Assembly: GCA_935421135.1 (NCBI GenBank)
Contig: OW285187.1
Coordinates: 33,854,818-33,918,817 of the forward strand
Length of the DNA stretch: 64,000 nt
DNA from: Bugulina stolonifera
Lineage: Eukaryota > Bryozoa > Gymnolaemata > Cheilostomatida > Bugulidae
Direction: 5' to 3'
Positions 22,001-37,000 of this stretch are shown piece after piece; position 1 is the stretch's first letter, and each line of letters starts with the position of its first letter. A program made the position numbers and the translations under genes. The notes beneath the pieces are model-generated. The model was given only the letters and a program-made list of their open reading frames with translations, was not told where the DNA came from and made no database searches.

Positions 22001-25000
22001 TGATATATGGCTGGGGCAGTGGAACTCATGTGATATATGGCTGGGGCAGTGGAACTCATGTGATATATGGCTGGGGCAGTGGAACTCATGTGATATATGG
22101 CTGGGGCAGTGGAACCCATGTGATAGATGGCTGGGGCAGTGGAACCCATGTGATATATGGCTGGGGCAGTGGAACTCATGTGATATATGGCTGGGGCAGT
22201 GGAACCCATGTGATATATGGCTATAAATGCATCTCCGCTGCTGTTTGCACTAGAATATTCCACGCTTGTTAGTACTATAGTGAACTATGTTAAATAAGGG
22301 TGTAGCTAGTAGTACTGTATGTATGTGTATGTGTAAACACAGCAATAAGGAAGTTGACTGGCTTAGCATGAGTAGAATACAGCTTTCTTATCTCTTCAAC
22401 CACAATCTAAACTCTCTTGAGGTTTAAAACGCTACCATAATGACAGGCATGCAGTAAGTAGACGATAGACGTAGTATTTGATAATGTGATGCAATTATCT
22501 ACTGGTAGGAAAGGTGAGTGAATTAGGTCAAACAGAGATTCTTAATCACACCTTGAACTATACATTGAGCAGGCTGAACATGAAAAAGAATGTAATCATC
22601 AAGCAACTATTTGTATACGTGGCGTCACAAGACCAAAGCTATATGCCACAAGAACTGGTTGTCTCCGTGGGCAAGAAAAACAAGATGAAAGACATAAAAG
22701 ACATCAGAGTTCCCTCTACCACTAATGGTGCTGTGCTGTTGGTGGAGAATCTGAAGGTTTACTACCCAGGTATGTGTGCTGTTTAGGCTCTACTAAACAT
22801 TCGGTGCTGCCGGGCACCTGTTACATATCTGTCATTTAGACATTGTAATACTGATGCTGTATTATGTGGGTTGTAGCTGTGCAGATCAATGTGAGGCGTT
22901 GTCATGGTGACGGGTGTGACTGCAGAATCCGTCTCATCAAGGTATCAGGAATCAGGTCAGTAGGAGCTTGTGTCATACTGCTATTGTAAGTTACTACTGT
23001 CTGGGTAGGAACAGTGTTTGCACCTGTAGTCTGATATGGAGACATTAGTAACATGTGTATTTGTAGAGTGATGAAAGAGTCAGAGATGAGTGTGAAGGAT
23101 GCAAGTATGAGGTGGTTCCTTAAGCTCACTACCTCCACAGTGCTCAGTGGGATCCAATCATCTGATGCCTACAAACAGCTCATCATTGACTACACCAAGT
23201 AAGAGCTCAACACACTCTGTATTCACCTTCTTAACTGTGCATGTTGGAACATTGGTGGAAACAGAACACGTACTCCGTAATAAGGCTAGTGGGTTCTGTT
23301 CAGAATCAAAGTCATGGCGGTTAGGTGATGTATCTATATATTTATACAGGGAGACATTTACCCATATCAAGCCGATGGCGTTGTGTAAAGGGAGCCCTGA
23401 GAGACCCAAGTTCTTCAGTGACCCAATACTAGCCGAGATACACACCTTCCTGGAGACACTTACCAGGTAAGTTCACCTTCACAACTGTTGTATGTTCATG
23501 TAGGTATATATGTAGATGTGTGTCTCGGTTAGATTTTATGTATTTATATCTATCACTACATGAATGTTATACGAATGTACAATATGCAATGTTTAACAAT
23601 TATTTATTGTACATCGATTGTAAAATGCAGTGACTTTAATTCGACATGGATTAGTTGTGCATTGTATAGTACGCGTGTATACATGTTGTTGTGTGTTACC
23701 TGTATACATTGATATACTATGACTACAGTAATGGAGAGTCCGACCCATCAGATGAACTGCTACTGTGCAGACTTATGTATGCTCTAGCGGTGTGTGACCT
23801 CTCCTCCATCATATCTGTGCTCTCTCGTCTTCTTGGTGAGTCACTATACATTTCCAGTCTATATTGGTCTTCTTTAACTACCAAACCTATGTACAGTGTG
23901 CAACTATGTAGAGGTGTAAATCTTAGTGGTTGTTAACCTGTGTTGCATCTGTTGTCAACCTGTGTTACATCTGTTGTTAACCTGTGTTACATCTGTTGCA
24001 GATGATACGGAGAGATTTGTAGATCCACAACATCTGCTTAGCTCTATGCAGTCTGTTAAGGCTCGGTTCTGGGCCAGAGGAGGTTAGTAGCGTATTATAT
24101 GTATATTGGGTAATGTATTTTTAGCAAGGAATTTATCTTTGAGCAGTCAGAGACTTGTTTCAAATCCATGAAAATACCAGTCCCTGACTGGGGTTTGAAC
24201 CCAGGGCCTCTATATTGGGTAGTATACGCTAATTTGTTGACCAATTGGGGCTTGATTTACAACTAGAAGTGGAATCAGATTCACCACTTTGTATTCCATG
24301 ATTCTGGATGGCTCTATATTATTATATCTTCCATGCTTTGTGTATTTATTACTGTATGTGTATATTTAAGTGTGTATTTTCCGTGCGGCATTTCAGGTAA
24401 GCTACTTCCTGTTACATTTGTTGATTGTGACGGGGGAGAGAAGCAGACAGGAAGTAGAGACTGTATGCACCCCAAAGAGTTAATCACTTATGACTCAAAC
24501 AACTTTACCGAGGATGGTAAGCATTCAGTGTGCGCTATGTATCAGAGACATGTAGCTGTGTAAACCTAGTTTTACAGTTTCATTTCTCATCACTATACGT
24601 TTGTTCATATAAAGTTAATTGTTGTACCACGTTGTTCTACACAGCTATCTTTCACTATTACTCCGTATAGGGTGATACTGTTATGTTATGTGTTACAGCA
24701 TACATATCGAAGAAAGGCAAGACTAAGTTTACTATGATACTGGAGGCTACAGAGAGTGTACAGGTAACACGTATCACTGTACGACCAGCTAAAGGTGGTA
24801 AAGGTGTCAAGTGTGGTCTAGTATTCCTTCTACCACTCTCAGAAGTTATCTCTAAGAAAAGGTTGACCCCTATTTCCTATAAATATACTCACAGTGTTCC
24901 GTTTTATTACATAAAATATATTAGAATATATATAAAATGTATTATAATATAAAATATAGTATTAATTAAAATAATATCTAATTATATAAAATATGTTATA

Positions 25001-28000
25001 ACATCAAATGTATTTTTATATAAAATATGTTTTATGTCTATCTGATAATATTGGCTCCTTGCAATGCTCGTCTCTGTAACATATTTTAAGAATATAACAG
25101 CTACACTAGCATTAATTACATGTATTTAATGTGATGGGTCAAAATCTATTCTTGGACTTATTAGTGTGCTTTTTTTCTCGGGGACGCATTACACTGGAAG
25201 GATTTAGGTAATTCTATAGATATATTGGCAGGAATGGTGAAGACAAAGACAGCTGTAGTTTAGTGAAAAGCAAGACATCTCTGAGTGTAGAAGATCAGAA
25301 AGCTCTTTACAAACGACTAGAAAAGTACGATGATTGGACTAAGGCTGACTTTGACTCCTTCAAGAAGGGAGATAACTCTAGCTCAGCAAAAGCCGATGGT
25401 GTCATCAGCTACTTCTCTGTACCAGAGGACCCAAATGATTGGTATGTAGTTAGTCCACTTCACCTCCATCTGATGGCGCTAGTTTACTGTTCCCAGTAAC
25501 ATGACAGATTCACAAATGATTTCTGTTGCCAATGATTTCCATGTAAAACTGGCAAAAAATTTCAGCTTTCAGGATATGTTGAAAAACTGTTGTCATGGTG
25601 AGGGTATTTGGAGTATGAGCGTTCTACATGTATGGTGTAACTTGGTGTATACTGCTGTGTTTTCTTTTTATATAGAATTCTTGTTAAACCTTTTCCCGGA
25701 AGGGTGATGTTGACAGGTGGAGGCGATTCCTCATTGATCTGTAGTCATAGTAGAGATTGTGATGTGTACCTGTTTCAGGGATGAGCTGGAGATGAACATA
25801 GACGAGAGAGTTAGAGGTCAAGTTATAGTGCTGAAGTTTCTCAGACCCAAGTCAGACTTATCTGACAGGATAGGAGTGATAGGTGTGAATCTGTTTGGGT
25901 ACACCAGGACCTCTGACTACTTCCTCGATGTAAGGCTCCCGTACTATTTATATTGAGCTTTCTGATTTGGGAACTTGTTCCAAGATTACTATATTATGCT
26001 CTGTGCAAACTGATTTACTGCTCTACTTGAATTACATTCATCCAAGACAATATTAAATTACTTGCTAATAAACTACATGTATGACTATTCACTACATATC
26101 CATACATCTTAGTGCTATAAACTAACACCATTGTATCTTATGTTTGCAGGTCGATGGGGTAACAGAGAGTGGTCCGCTCAAAGCAATAGATCTCTGTAAT
26201 ACAGTCCTTTCATTTATGGTGGTTATAATCAAATCTTTGGTAAGACAGCATTACAATCCTCCTATCTATCTATTACTACAACAGTGTATACACCACTGAG
26301 CCTCCACATAACACTTACATTATGGAATTATGTTTTACACCATCATGGCATCTGTGTACACTATCATGTCATCTGTGCTATCACGTCATCTATGTATGCT
26401 ATCACGTCATCTGTGTACGCTATCATGTCATATGTGTACGCTATCATGTCATCTGTGTATGCTATCACGTCATCTGTGTACGCTATCATGTCATATGTGT
26501 ACGCTATCATGTCATCTGTGTACGCTATCATGTCATCTGTGTACGCTATCATGTCATCTGTGTACGCTATCACGTCATCTGTGTACGCTATCATGTCATA
26601 TGTGTACGCTATCATGTCATCTGTGTACACTATCACGTCATCTGTGTACGCTATCACGTCATCTGTGTACGCTATCACGTCATCTGTGTACGCTATCATG
26701 TCATCTGTGTACACTATCATGTCATCTGTGTACGCTATCACGTCATCTGTGTACATTATCCATACTGGGACATGTATGATTACAGGAAAACAAACAGTCA
26801 TTGGACGTTAAACTTCCATTCCTCGACTTCTCTAGGCTAAACGTATCTCTTATCACTGAGTTATTCCATAAAGTGAAAGCGTAAGTACATGATGTACGTT
26901 TATTGTATATGTACATTAAATGCATGTCTGTATGTATTAGAATGAGCAGATAGACATATGCAGTACATGAGTACTGAGTTGTACATAAATGCATATTATA
27001 TGAGTGAATACCATTTTAGACAACAATGAAAGTCTAACTTTGTACAATGATTGGTGACATGTTTGTCACATGTCATTTTATGTTCACATTTCGACGACTA
27101 TTTATCTCATAGTTCAGTCCTACATGTATGTAATCTCTTTTCTGCATTGGAGATCAGTATCTTACCCACAATAATAGTTCATTAGCTTGATGGATTTTCT
27201 TGTTTAGCCTCGGAGACACATCTCTAATAAGGAAAGTGTTGCGGCTGTGTCACTGTGTGTTCCTCAACTGGGCCCCTGGTAAGGATGATAAAGGAGGTAA
27301 TAAACTGTTTGAGACCTTCAGTTCTGTCATTGACTCCCCTGGAGACCTCGATCCCACAGTGCTCAATATAGCCAGGAACGTCATAGTCGATGGTATGTTG
27401 GTTAATATTGTTACACTATAGTAGATGGCACGTCTGGTGAAAGTTATGTTGTAGTAGATGGCAGGTCTCATTATAACTTTAGCTATAATTGTGTGTATGG
27501 CAAGGGTTTGAATGGGACCAATTGCGAATTTAATGTTTTTTGATTTGTGGTGGAACCCTTTACCATTCTGTTATATCATATTATAGGTGCCAAGGCTTTC
27601 TTCCCCAATGATGAAATGAGGAAGGATCAGTTGCTAAGATTGCTGAAAGACATCAACGTATGTTTATATTGAGTGATTTCCATTGGTATAAAGGTTGTTT
27701 AGTGAGTTTAAAATGTTTTAGGATCTCTTGCTATGATGTTTAAACTATACTATGCCTTATGTGCATATGGTGTGTTACAGAGAGCCAATGAGCTTCCCAG
27801 TACTGGTCTCGTCTTTGAATCTCTCTGTCAGTTCTTCAGTGATGTGGAACCATCTGCACTGCTCAACTTGCCTTTACCCAGTCAATGCATCAAATCTGCT
27901 GACACTTTGCAGGTAATGCCAATATTTGTATTTCTGACTCCGTGCAGTCGGTGTCATTATCTTTATTACTGACCTCGTCGCTGTAGTATTTGTGTGTATT

Positions 28001-31000
28001 GTAGCGAATTACTATACTTGTATTCCAAGGAAATAAACGAGAGCTGTTTTGAGATAATGGACACCCTTATATACGTCACTCTACACAAGGCTCTCACCTC
28101 CAGCAATAAATCCAGTCATTCCAGCAAGAGTCTGGGTTCTCTCTCTACTCTGTCTTCCGGTGTAGACCACTCAGTCCTCGTCAAACTGCTCTCCTGTCTG
28201 CAGACTGGATTCCTTGTCTGGATAGACTCTATGATTAGTTCAGGCAATAAGGAACTGACTGGCAAGTCTGAGCACCTCTTACTCTCATGTAAGTGTATGG
28301 TGTCTCTCACATTTGCTATTCTGCGCGATGACCTCATATCCTGTGTATGGCCTTTTATTGTTTGAAGTTTAGAGCTCTGCCAGGATTAATCATGTCTGCT
28401 GCCATCAACCCTAGACAACACAGCACTCCTTATATGCCATGTATGTATGATGCTGTAGATGTGAAGATGGAAGTCACTCATTGTCTAACGTTCTTGGAGA
28501 CTTTCCTAGAGCTTTCAGACTCTCAGCTGACCTCCATATTTAACTCACAGGAGGACTTTGTCTTCTCCATCCTCCAACAGATGGTATGCCTATACTATAG
28601 CTACATTAACTACATGTACACATACACATATATAATAGATACTTTTACGAGTGGTCAGTAGTGGTCACTACTCGGTTCACTCTTGCAGGTTGTGTACCTG
28701 ACTGGTCACTGTAAGAACTCTACATCGGCTGAACACAACATGGACATTATGAGAACACTTTCCCCCTTCATAGAGAGGATGAAGCTACTCCGTACCAGAC
28801 TACCCAATCACTTCCCTTCCGTGAGTTACCTTGTCATTTCCTTTCCGTGAGTTATCCAATCATTTCCCTTTCGTGAGTTACCCAATTATATCTCTTTCTA
28901 ATGTTCTCCAATCATTCTCTAAGTTACTCAGTCTTCTTTGAACTGACCTACTTGCATGTACTTGGATATGGTAGATTGAAAGTGAAGTTTGGTCTAAAGT
29001 CAATACAGACATAGAAGTATTAAACACTTGGACAGAGGAATCGCCACATAACTACCACAACAATCAGAATATCACCAAGATGTTCACATGCAGTGGTGCT
29101 AAGTACTTCATCGTGGAGTTTGATCCTCGCTGCCACACGGAGAGGAAGTACGACTACCTGGAGTTCTCCAACTGCACTGGTACGACCCATAAGTACGACC
29201 AGAAGGTCGGCACTGATTCGTGGCCACTCAAGCTGGAGATTAAAGGAAGTAAACTTCAGTTTGTCTTCCACTCAGACCAGAGTAACAATGAGTGGGGATA
29301 CAAGTTCACAGTAAGTTATGGCGAATCGTTACTCTTGACGTTTGACTATTGGAAAGTTGATTCGTCTTATTACTATGTTATATCGGTAATCTACCCCTCA
29401 ATATACATGTTTGCTCTAGCATTGTTTTTAGTCATACTATTCTATCAACTCAGTGTCCTTATGGATGAATCAACAACCAATGCATATGTACTGTGATGTA
29501 GGAACTATCGTTGACAATCTACTATTTAGAGTCAAACTACTTCTGCTATGTTGTGAAGGTGTATCACACTCTTCACCCATGATTGGTCCGTTGCTATTTC
29601 CTACTCCAACCCTTGTTTATCTATTAGATCACTGCTAAGGGGATTCCACAGATCAGTATCAACACTCTGTTTGACTTTCACCTGTCCTTGGCCTTGCTGG
29701 TTGGAGGCGTGTGTGGACAGACACTAGCCGTACCTGCGAGTGTGGAGAAGTCTCCTCCCTCAAAGGATGCAGAAGCTGACAATGAGGCTCTAATGCTGAA
29801 GAGTAATCTGTGGAAGACTTTATTCAGAGCTGGTTACCAGCCAACGGATCGACTGGAGAGGTCCCTGTCAGGCAAATATGTAAATAAAGAGATCAAATAT
29901 GTACTGTAGTAAGGTCCACTCTGAGCTGCAGTTTAAATACCATCATATTCCCTATGGTTGCTATGGTTACTGTAGTGTTTGTACTGTACATGTAGATGCA
30001 CGGTTGTTATGATGAGGTGAAGGGGTACCTGCTGGAGTTGCTCAATGACTATACAGTGGAACCGTACTGTTCCCTCCTCTCTCAGTACGTATTACCAGTT
30101 ACTATATATCCACGTATATTTTACTGATTGGTAATAAACATGTACATGTTGTAATGTACCTTACCAATACAATCATACCTACCTGTATATTTCCATGATA
30201 GGTATTTACTAATGTATTTATCCTATGTATATGAGTTCACTTCGCTTGTACAAAGTAGGTTTAGGGTTTCTTGCATGCGGCCATGTTATGGGTACCTGTG
30301 ATTATAACATTATAGTACATTATAACATTGCACTCTCTGTGATTGAATATTGTATGAACTGTAGCCTGCAGTCTAGATGCAAGCACTATCAGAAGTTGGG
30401 TATTAAAGAGATCACGTCTGCTGTCCTGCATACATTTGCTGCCTTTGTATACCACACTAACGACATCTGTGAGAGTCTTGGAGATTACAGTAAGTCTTGA
30501 GTTTCCCACCATCACTGAGAATATTTCATTATTATCTAGTGGCTTATACTATGCGTCATTAACACCAGAGATTAGCTGCAGTATTTCTGTCATGATGATC
30601 GGATTCCGGAGAGGAAGTCTATTCATGCATACGCTAGAGTTTGAGGATTTAACCTTGACCTGCAAAAACATAATTATCTACCAATTTTTGTTTACAGTAA
30701 ACAGTGGACAGACAGAGAACCTGATTGAGGGTGTGTATCAAGCTTACAACCTCGCTGAGCATTTAAGGCTTCCACTGGTGAGTGCTTGTTACAGTATTTA
30801 GTGCATTTATCCTACCCATTGGTTAGATTTTGTAGTTTTATATGATTTACCATACCCATGCTTATATGTCTATATATGGATCGTTTGCAGATATCCTTGA
30901 GACAGAAGGTGATGGAGAAAGGAGAACCCGGTGACTTTACACTAGGTAAGTCTGTCACTACTTGTGTTATTATGGAGTACAACCTCCCTAGTACTGATGT

Positions 31001-34000
31001 ACATACAACATGTTTACCTTGACCTTAGATAATTCTCTAAGTGAAGTTCCTGTCTATCAATCAACTGTGTTAGGGTAGTAGAAGTTTACAGTGTATATAT
31101 TTATATTTTAGCACAAGAAATGATAGACAAAGCAAACCTTCTGCTCAAATTTGCCGCATTGGCAAAAGCTCCTTCTTACAACAAATCAGCCAAAACTCAA
31201 AAGCCTCGTAAATCTTCAGCAAGAAAACTGGGAAATCATGACCTTCTGAAGCGGGTGAGTGGTTATCTAATAGATATGTTGTGTGGTTAGCAGTCATCTA
31301 TCAATCAACTTTTTCACTTAACTCGTCACTATACGTTGACAAACGATCAACAGATACTCAAGAATAACTAGTCTCATGATGGAATCACAAGCCCAATTAC
31401 AGAGGTTTTAGGGAACATTCATGTACATCATTAATGCTATCACCTAATATTCCAAACATGCTCCCTCACTATGTGATGATGCTGATGTATGCTGACATGT
31501 TGAATTTGCTACAGTTGGAAGGTAACATACCAGAGAAGTATGGCCAGTTCTACTTGGTGCTGGAGTTCATAGTGGAACCAAGCTGGAACTGTCAGATGGT
31601 AGAGAAGACAGTTCAACAGAGAGTGAAGAAATCCAAATCTCTCTGTGCCACTTATAAGTTTATTTGTGATTACCTGAGATCTTCCTCTGGCACCAGTATT
31701 GTGCAGGTAATATATAATATTGTAATGTTTTAGTGTTTATTTACATGCGGGTGCCGAGGGCACGAGCATGGGAAGGGCTTGGAAGTCGGTAGAGGACGAC
31801 CAAGTGATCTTCCACACATTACATACGAGAGTGAACAGTTATTAGGTGCTCTTGTTATTATATATCTGGACATAGGCCGATGCTGAGACTCATTAAAGAG
31901 TCCAGGGTTGACGTAGGTCTGTAGACTTTATACTCCAGAGGAGTGTAGTGAAAGATCTGATATTCTAGGAATATAAGCCCGACGCTAGATTCATATAGAA
32001 TCCGAGATCAACCTAAGCCGTAGAAGTGGTGTAGAGATATGCTTAAACGAGGATGGGGATGAACTCGAGCCGTATGGATCTATGGATCCGCCGGTGGAGT
32101 TACCCGCCTACAAGAGTAAGCCTCTAGGTTTGAGTTAGGAGATGTTGCTTTATTAGAGCGCAATCAACAATTGATTTCATACAGAAAATGTGCTACCTTA
32201 TATACTAAATATACTTCCAGTAAAAAGAGGCCGATAAGGTATCGGCCGGCCGAAAAGGTATCGGCCGGCCGAAAAGGTATCGGCCGGCCGAAAAGGTATC
32301 GGCCGGCCGAAAAGGTATCGGCCGGCCGAAAAGGTATCGGCCGGCCGGAAAGGTATCGGGTCCGGAACTGATGCAACAACATGGATGGTTCCGCCCGACG
32401 TCGGCCACAAAAAGGGCCGGCCTTGGCACAAAAGGTGCTTACAATGGTCCGAAATGGAAAGTATATAAATATGAGCCTATTCCAAGATATCGGCCTTAGA
32501 AAGTATATGGTAAAATACTCAGTTTAGTACAATCAGATAAGAGAAGATAATTGCTTATAATATGTGGGAAAAACCGAGTGTAATTGCAATAATCTGATTG
32601 GTGGATAACAATAATAGAGCACACGATAGGTAGTTGATTATAATAGAGTATAAGTATGCATGTATAATAATTGTACAAGGTAAGACAATAATGCATGAAT
32701 GGATAATATGGATAAGTGTCAATACATGTATGTATATGAATAATCATGTAAACAATGTCAATACATATAAGGACAAGAACACAGTCTATGTCTAGGCAGG
32801 CTGTTTCACCACAATATACAGGTAGTAATATATAATATGCAGTTAGTAATATATAATATACAGTTAGTAATATATAATATACAGTTAGTAATATATAATA
32901 TACAGTTAGTAATATATAATATACAGTTAGTAATATATCATATACAGTTAGTAATATATACATGTACATGTAATATGCAGTTAGTAATATGTAATATTCA
33001 GTTAGTAATATGTAATATTCAGTTAGTAATATGTAATATACAGTAATATATTATAGGGTGATTCTCATTTTAGATAGACAATGTGTTATTCCTCAAAGCT
33101 GTTCTCAGCTCACAGAAGCACTTCCCCTTGCACTATGTCGATGCTGTCGATGGCTGTGGCTTGGAGCAGGAATCAAAGCTCAGGGCACAGTTTTATGGTC
33201 TCATCAAACTCCTAGTCAACGCCGTTTCTTCCTTCCCAGAAAATGCAGAGAACAAGTGAGTTAACAATCGCTTGTCTTACTATGCTGTTATTATGTTACT
33301 ATGTTCACGGCTTGCAGCTGTGGCGTTGTTATAGATTACCATACAATATACTACAATAGCATATGTTACGGTGCTATTACATTATGTCTATGTGTACCTT
33401 CAGGAACCACAGCAGTGCCTGCTCAATCATACACGCCTGTCTGCTGCACCTCTTGGACGTTGACTGGAGAGAGAATGACTTTGTGTTTCTCAGAGAGATT
33501 AACTTGCCTCAAGTATTCTTTGCCGCTGCTAAGAGTACGTATTCTATAATATATCCACATTTTCTCATTATTCACAGTAGATATACATTTACATCAGCTT
33601 CATATATACACCAGTATACATGTCTGTGCATGTATTCTGTAGACAATGTGGCGGTGAGGGAAAGGGAGGAGCACCCCACAGATGATCAGGAGGAGATGAC
33701 TACGTATGACAGAGACAAGCAGTATTTCTCAGAGTGTCAGGAGTCGTTCACTAAGTGGCTGACTGCAGGATCCTCTACACGTAACGGACAGGTGTGTTTA
33801 TACTACATGTACTGAGTACTACTCTACCCATAATGGACAGGTGTGTTTATACTACATGTACATGTAGGGCCTCCTCTAATCACACGCTGCCTGTTGTCAA
33901 TAACATGCGGTATCTACCATTTGGCATATACCCATTATGTATTACACCTGTTACATTACACGTACATTACATATACGTTCCACTATAGGTTACATGTTAT

Positions 34001-37000
34001 ATAACTTATATATGTTATCGCAGAAAATTGTTAATGTTGTACTGTTTGATTAACTTGTAACGACTGATCTATGGTACTCGTCGTAACAGGATGTGCAGAT
34101 GTTTATAGCCAGACACTGTGATCTGCTAGATGTAGAGATATTCTGTGATGGCTGTACGCAGACAATGCCTGGTAAACGCTACAGGTGTCTCCAGTGTACC
34201 GACATGGATCTCTGTGTCACCTGCTTCTCTGGAGGGGTCAATCTGGAGGGTGAACATAAGGATGACCACATGTTTGTCCACTTCATGTGAGTTACTGGTC
34301 AGCTTAACTGACAACGACAGGGAATATCACTAACAGTTTGAGTTGATTAGAATGCTGGTATTATTTTGTGAATACTTTTGCTTAAAATAAAGCTATTACA
34401 TGCTAGATTATGTCAGTCACTATCCATTCTTCATAAAATCTTTATTATCGTTTTCCATGTAAGCTTTACATACATGTAGTCATATACTGCGGGTTTCCTT
34501 TTCTACATATAGGTGTAGCTGCAGGCCATATTGACATTACTTTACACTAAGTGGAAATGCATTAATAGTTCATATTCCCTTTATCTGTCCTACAGGTACA
34601 AGTGTGATGTGTGTCAGGCGTTCATTAGTGGGGAAAGAGTTCACTGTAAGCAGTGCGATGACTTTGACCTCTGTTACGGCTGCTACAAGAATAACAAGAC
34701 TCAGGCGGGGCACGACTCCACCCATGAAGTCATTAGATATCCTCAGATTAGATGTTAGTATTGATCTCAACATAAATAACATACAGTACTAGCTAATATG
34801 TCTGTGATTCTGTGCATGTATCAAATGTTTAGCAGTTTTGGGTTTACAAGTGACTTTTTCAGGCTGCTGTGTGTAGTATAGAAGGCACCGGAATAGCCTA
34901 GAGTTATCTTCTCACGTATAATTGAACTGACTATAGAGCACACTATTATTATTATATGCATGCAATGTTTACAGTAAAGTCTGCTAGTAACTCCAATCAC
35001 ATGTCCAGCTACATCCATCAGCACTCCTGGCTGCAGTTCAGTCAGCTGACACTGGCTATGGCTGCCGCTGTGTTTGAGAGTTGTGATATACGGAGTATGG
35101 GTAACCCCGGGGAGGAGTACACACAGACAGCCACACATCTCCTCTCTCAGTGTCTCTCTCTCATCACCAGCTGCCTCCAGAAAGCTACTCTCAGCAGCAA
35201 ATGTAAGCAGTTTCTGTTTTAGTTTCAAGCGTCTTTGATACTTGGCAACGATATGGGCCAAGTGGTGATATCGGTCATGTTGTGATATGGGTCATGTGGT
35301 GATATGGGTCATGCTGTGATATTGGTCATGCTGTGATATGGGTCATGCTGTGATATGGGTCATGTTGTGATATGGGTCATGCTGTGATATGGGTCATGTT
35401 GGGATATGGGTCATGTTGTGATATGGGTCATGTTGTGATATGGGTCATGTTCTGCCTGCTCCCAATTTCTTTTACCGTGACTTTACTACCCTGGAAAGTG
35501 CTATATTTTTCTGCTATTGTACTACCACAGTTGTCTTTATTTATATTTTTGTGTTCAGCCAATCTGGCAGTAGACTACAAGGAAGAGGTCTTTGTACAGA
35601 ACTCGCAGGAGAGGATTATGGGATTGCTAGGTTCAATCATCTCACTGGAGGAGCAGCACGAGGCAGACCTAAACACAGTTCTAACTACTACAGACTTCCT
35701 ACGCTTTATCTTCCACATTGGCAGGTAATGCCAGCATACTGTAGTTTGTATCTTACTTATGGTCTTATCAGCTGATACCAAATACTCCGATCGTTTTGGG
35801 TAAAGCATGGTGGTAGAATGCAGATGGTTGTCAACACATGTTTCATAACTACAGTGTGCTAATGAGTGAGTTTGATACTTCATCCTAAACTGTACTGCAC
35901 CCTCTGTACTACTGTTAGTTATACTAAACTGTACTGCATGCTCTGTACTACTGTAGTTATAATAGACTGCATACTATATTGTAGTCATGATACATTAATG
36001 TTTTAGTGGGCATGGAGGCTATGGCCAGCACAGTGCAGTACAGCACTTAGCCTTGGGACTGCTCACTCAACTTATGCAGAAATCATCCATCTCTACAAGG
36101 GTAAGCGTTCGGGAATATACATATATGTATGAGGGATGATAGTACTATTGATCTCTTCGGCTGTTACATGGTGGTTTCAAGTCAACCACTACATGTATTA
36201 CATTGTCACATACGTGTAAATCATTGTATTTTCAGTCTTTGGAAAGGTGTTTTTATCAGATTGTATTTCTGCTCACCTTTATTACCCATGATGATGCTCT
36301 TGTTGCTAGGAGACGGATGAGGCTGTGCTGATGACACAGAAGAGGTCATTGGATGAGTTGGAGAATGAGGAGAGTGGACTGGCTACTATAGAGTTCATTG
36401 CACAAGCAGCATCCAGCTGCTTGGAGAAGTAAGTCTCTATTCCTACGTATACACATACATGTATCTCCCATCTGTTGGCTACGTACACACATACATGTAT
36501 CTCCTATCTATTGGCTACATACACACATAGATGGATCTCCTATCTGCTGGCTACGTACACACATATATGTATCTCCTATCTACTGGCTACGTACATGCAT
36601 ACATGTATCTTTGTTTTTGTACAGACAGCAAGGCGTGGACTGGTCATGCTCCCTCATCAGACTCCTACAGCAGCTGCTACACACTCCTCACTGGTCACAT
36701 GTGATGAAACACTACCTAATAGATACCACCACTCAGCTGGCCCAGGTAAACCATACACTACCCTGTGGAGCAATATCATAAGGTGGTTACTTGTATCATA
36801 AGGTGGTTACTTGTATCATAAGGTGGTTACTAGTCTCATAGGGTGTTTATTGGTATCATAAGGTGGTTACTGGTATCATAAGGTGGTTACTGGTATCATA
36901 AGGTGGTTACTGGTATCATAAGGTGGTTACTAGTCTGATAAGGTGGTTACTAGTCTCCTGTACACCATTGCTTACATGTTTGTTTATCTGCTCACTGGAG

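Noticed and set aside
21895..22272. Opposed 119- and 122-codon frames
   Set aside because: 30-bp tandem array in a ZZEF1 intron.
26284..26840. Overlapping 145-175-codon frames on both strands
   Set aside because: Product of the 21-bp intronic array, whose unit length is a multiple of three.
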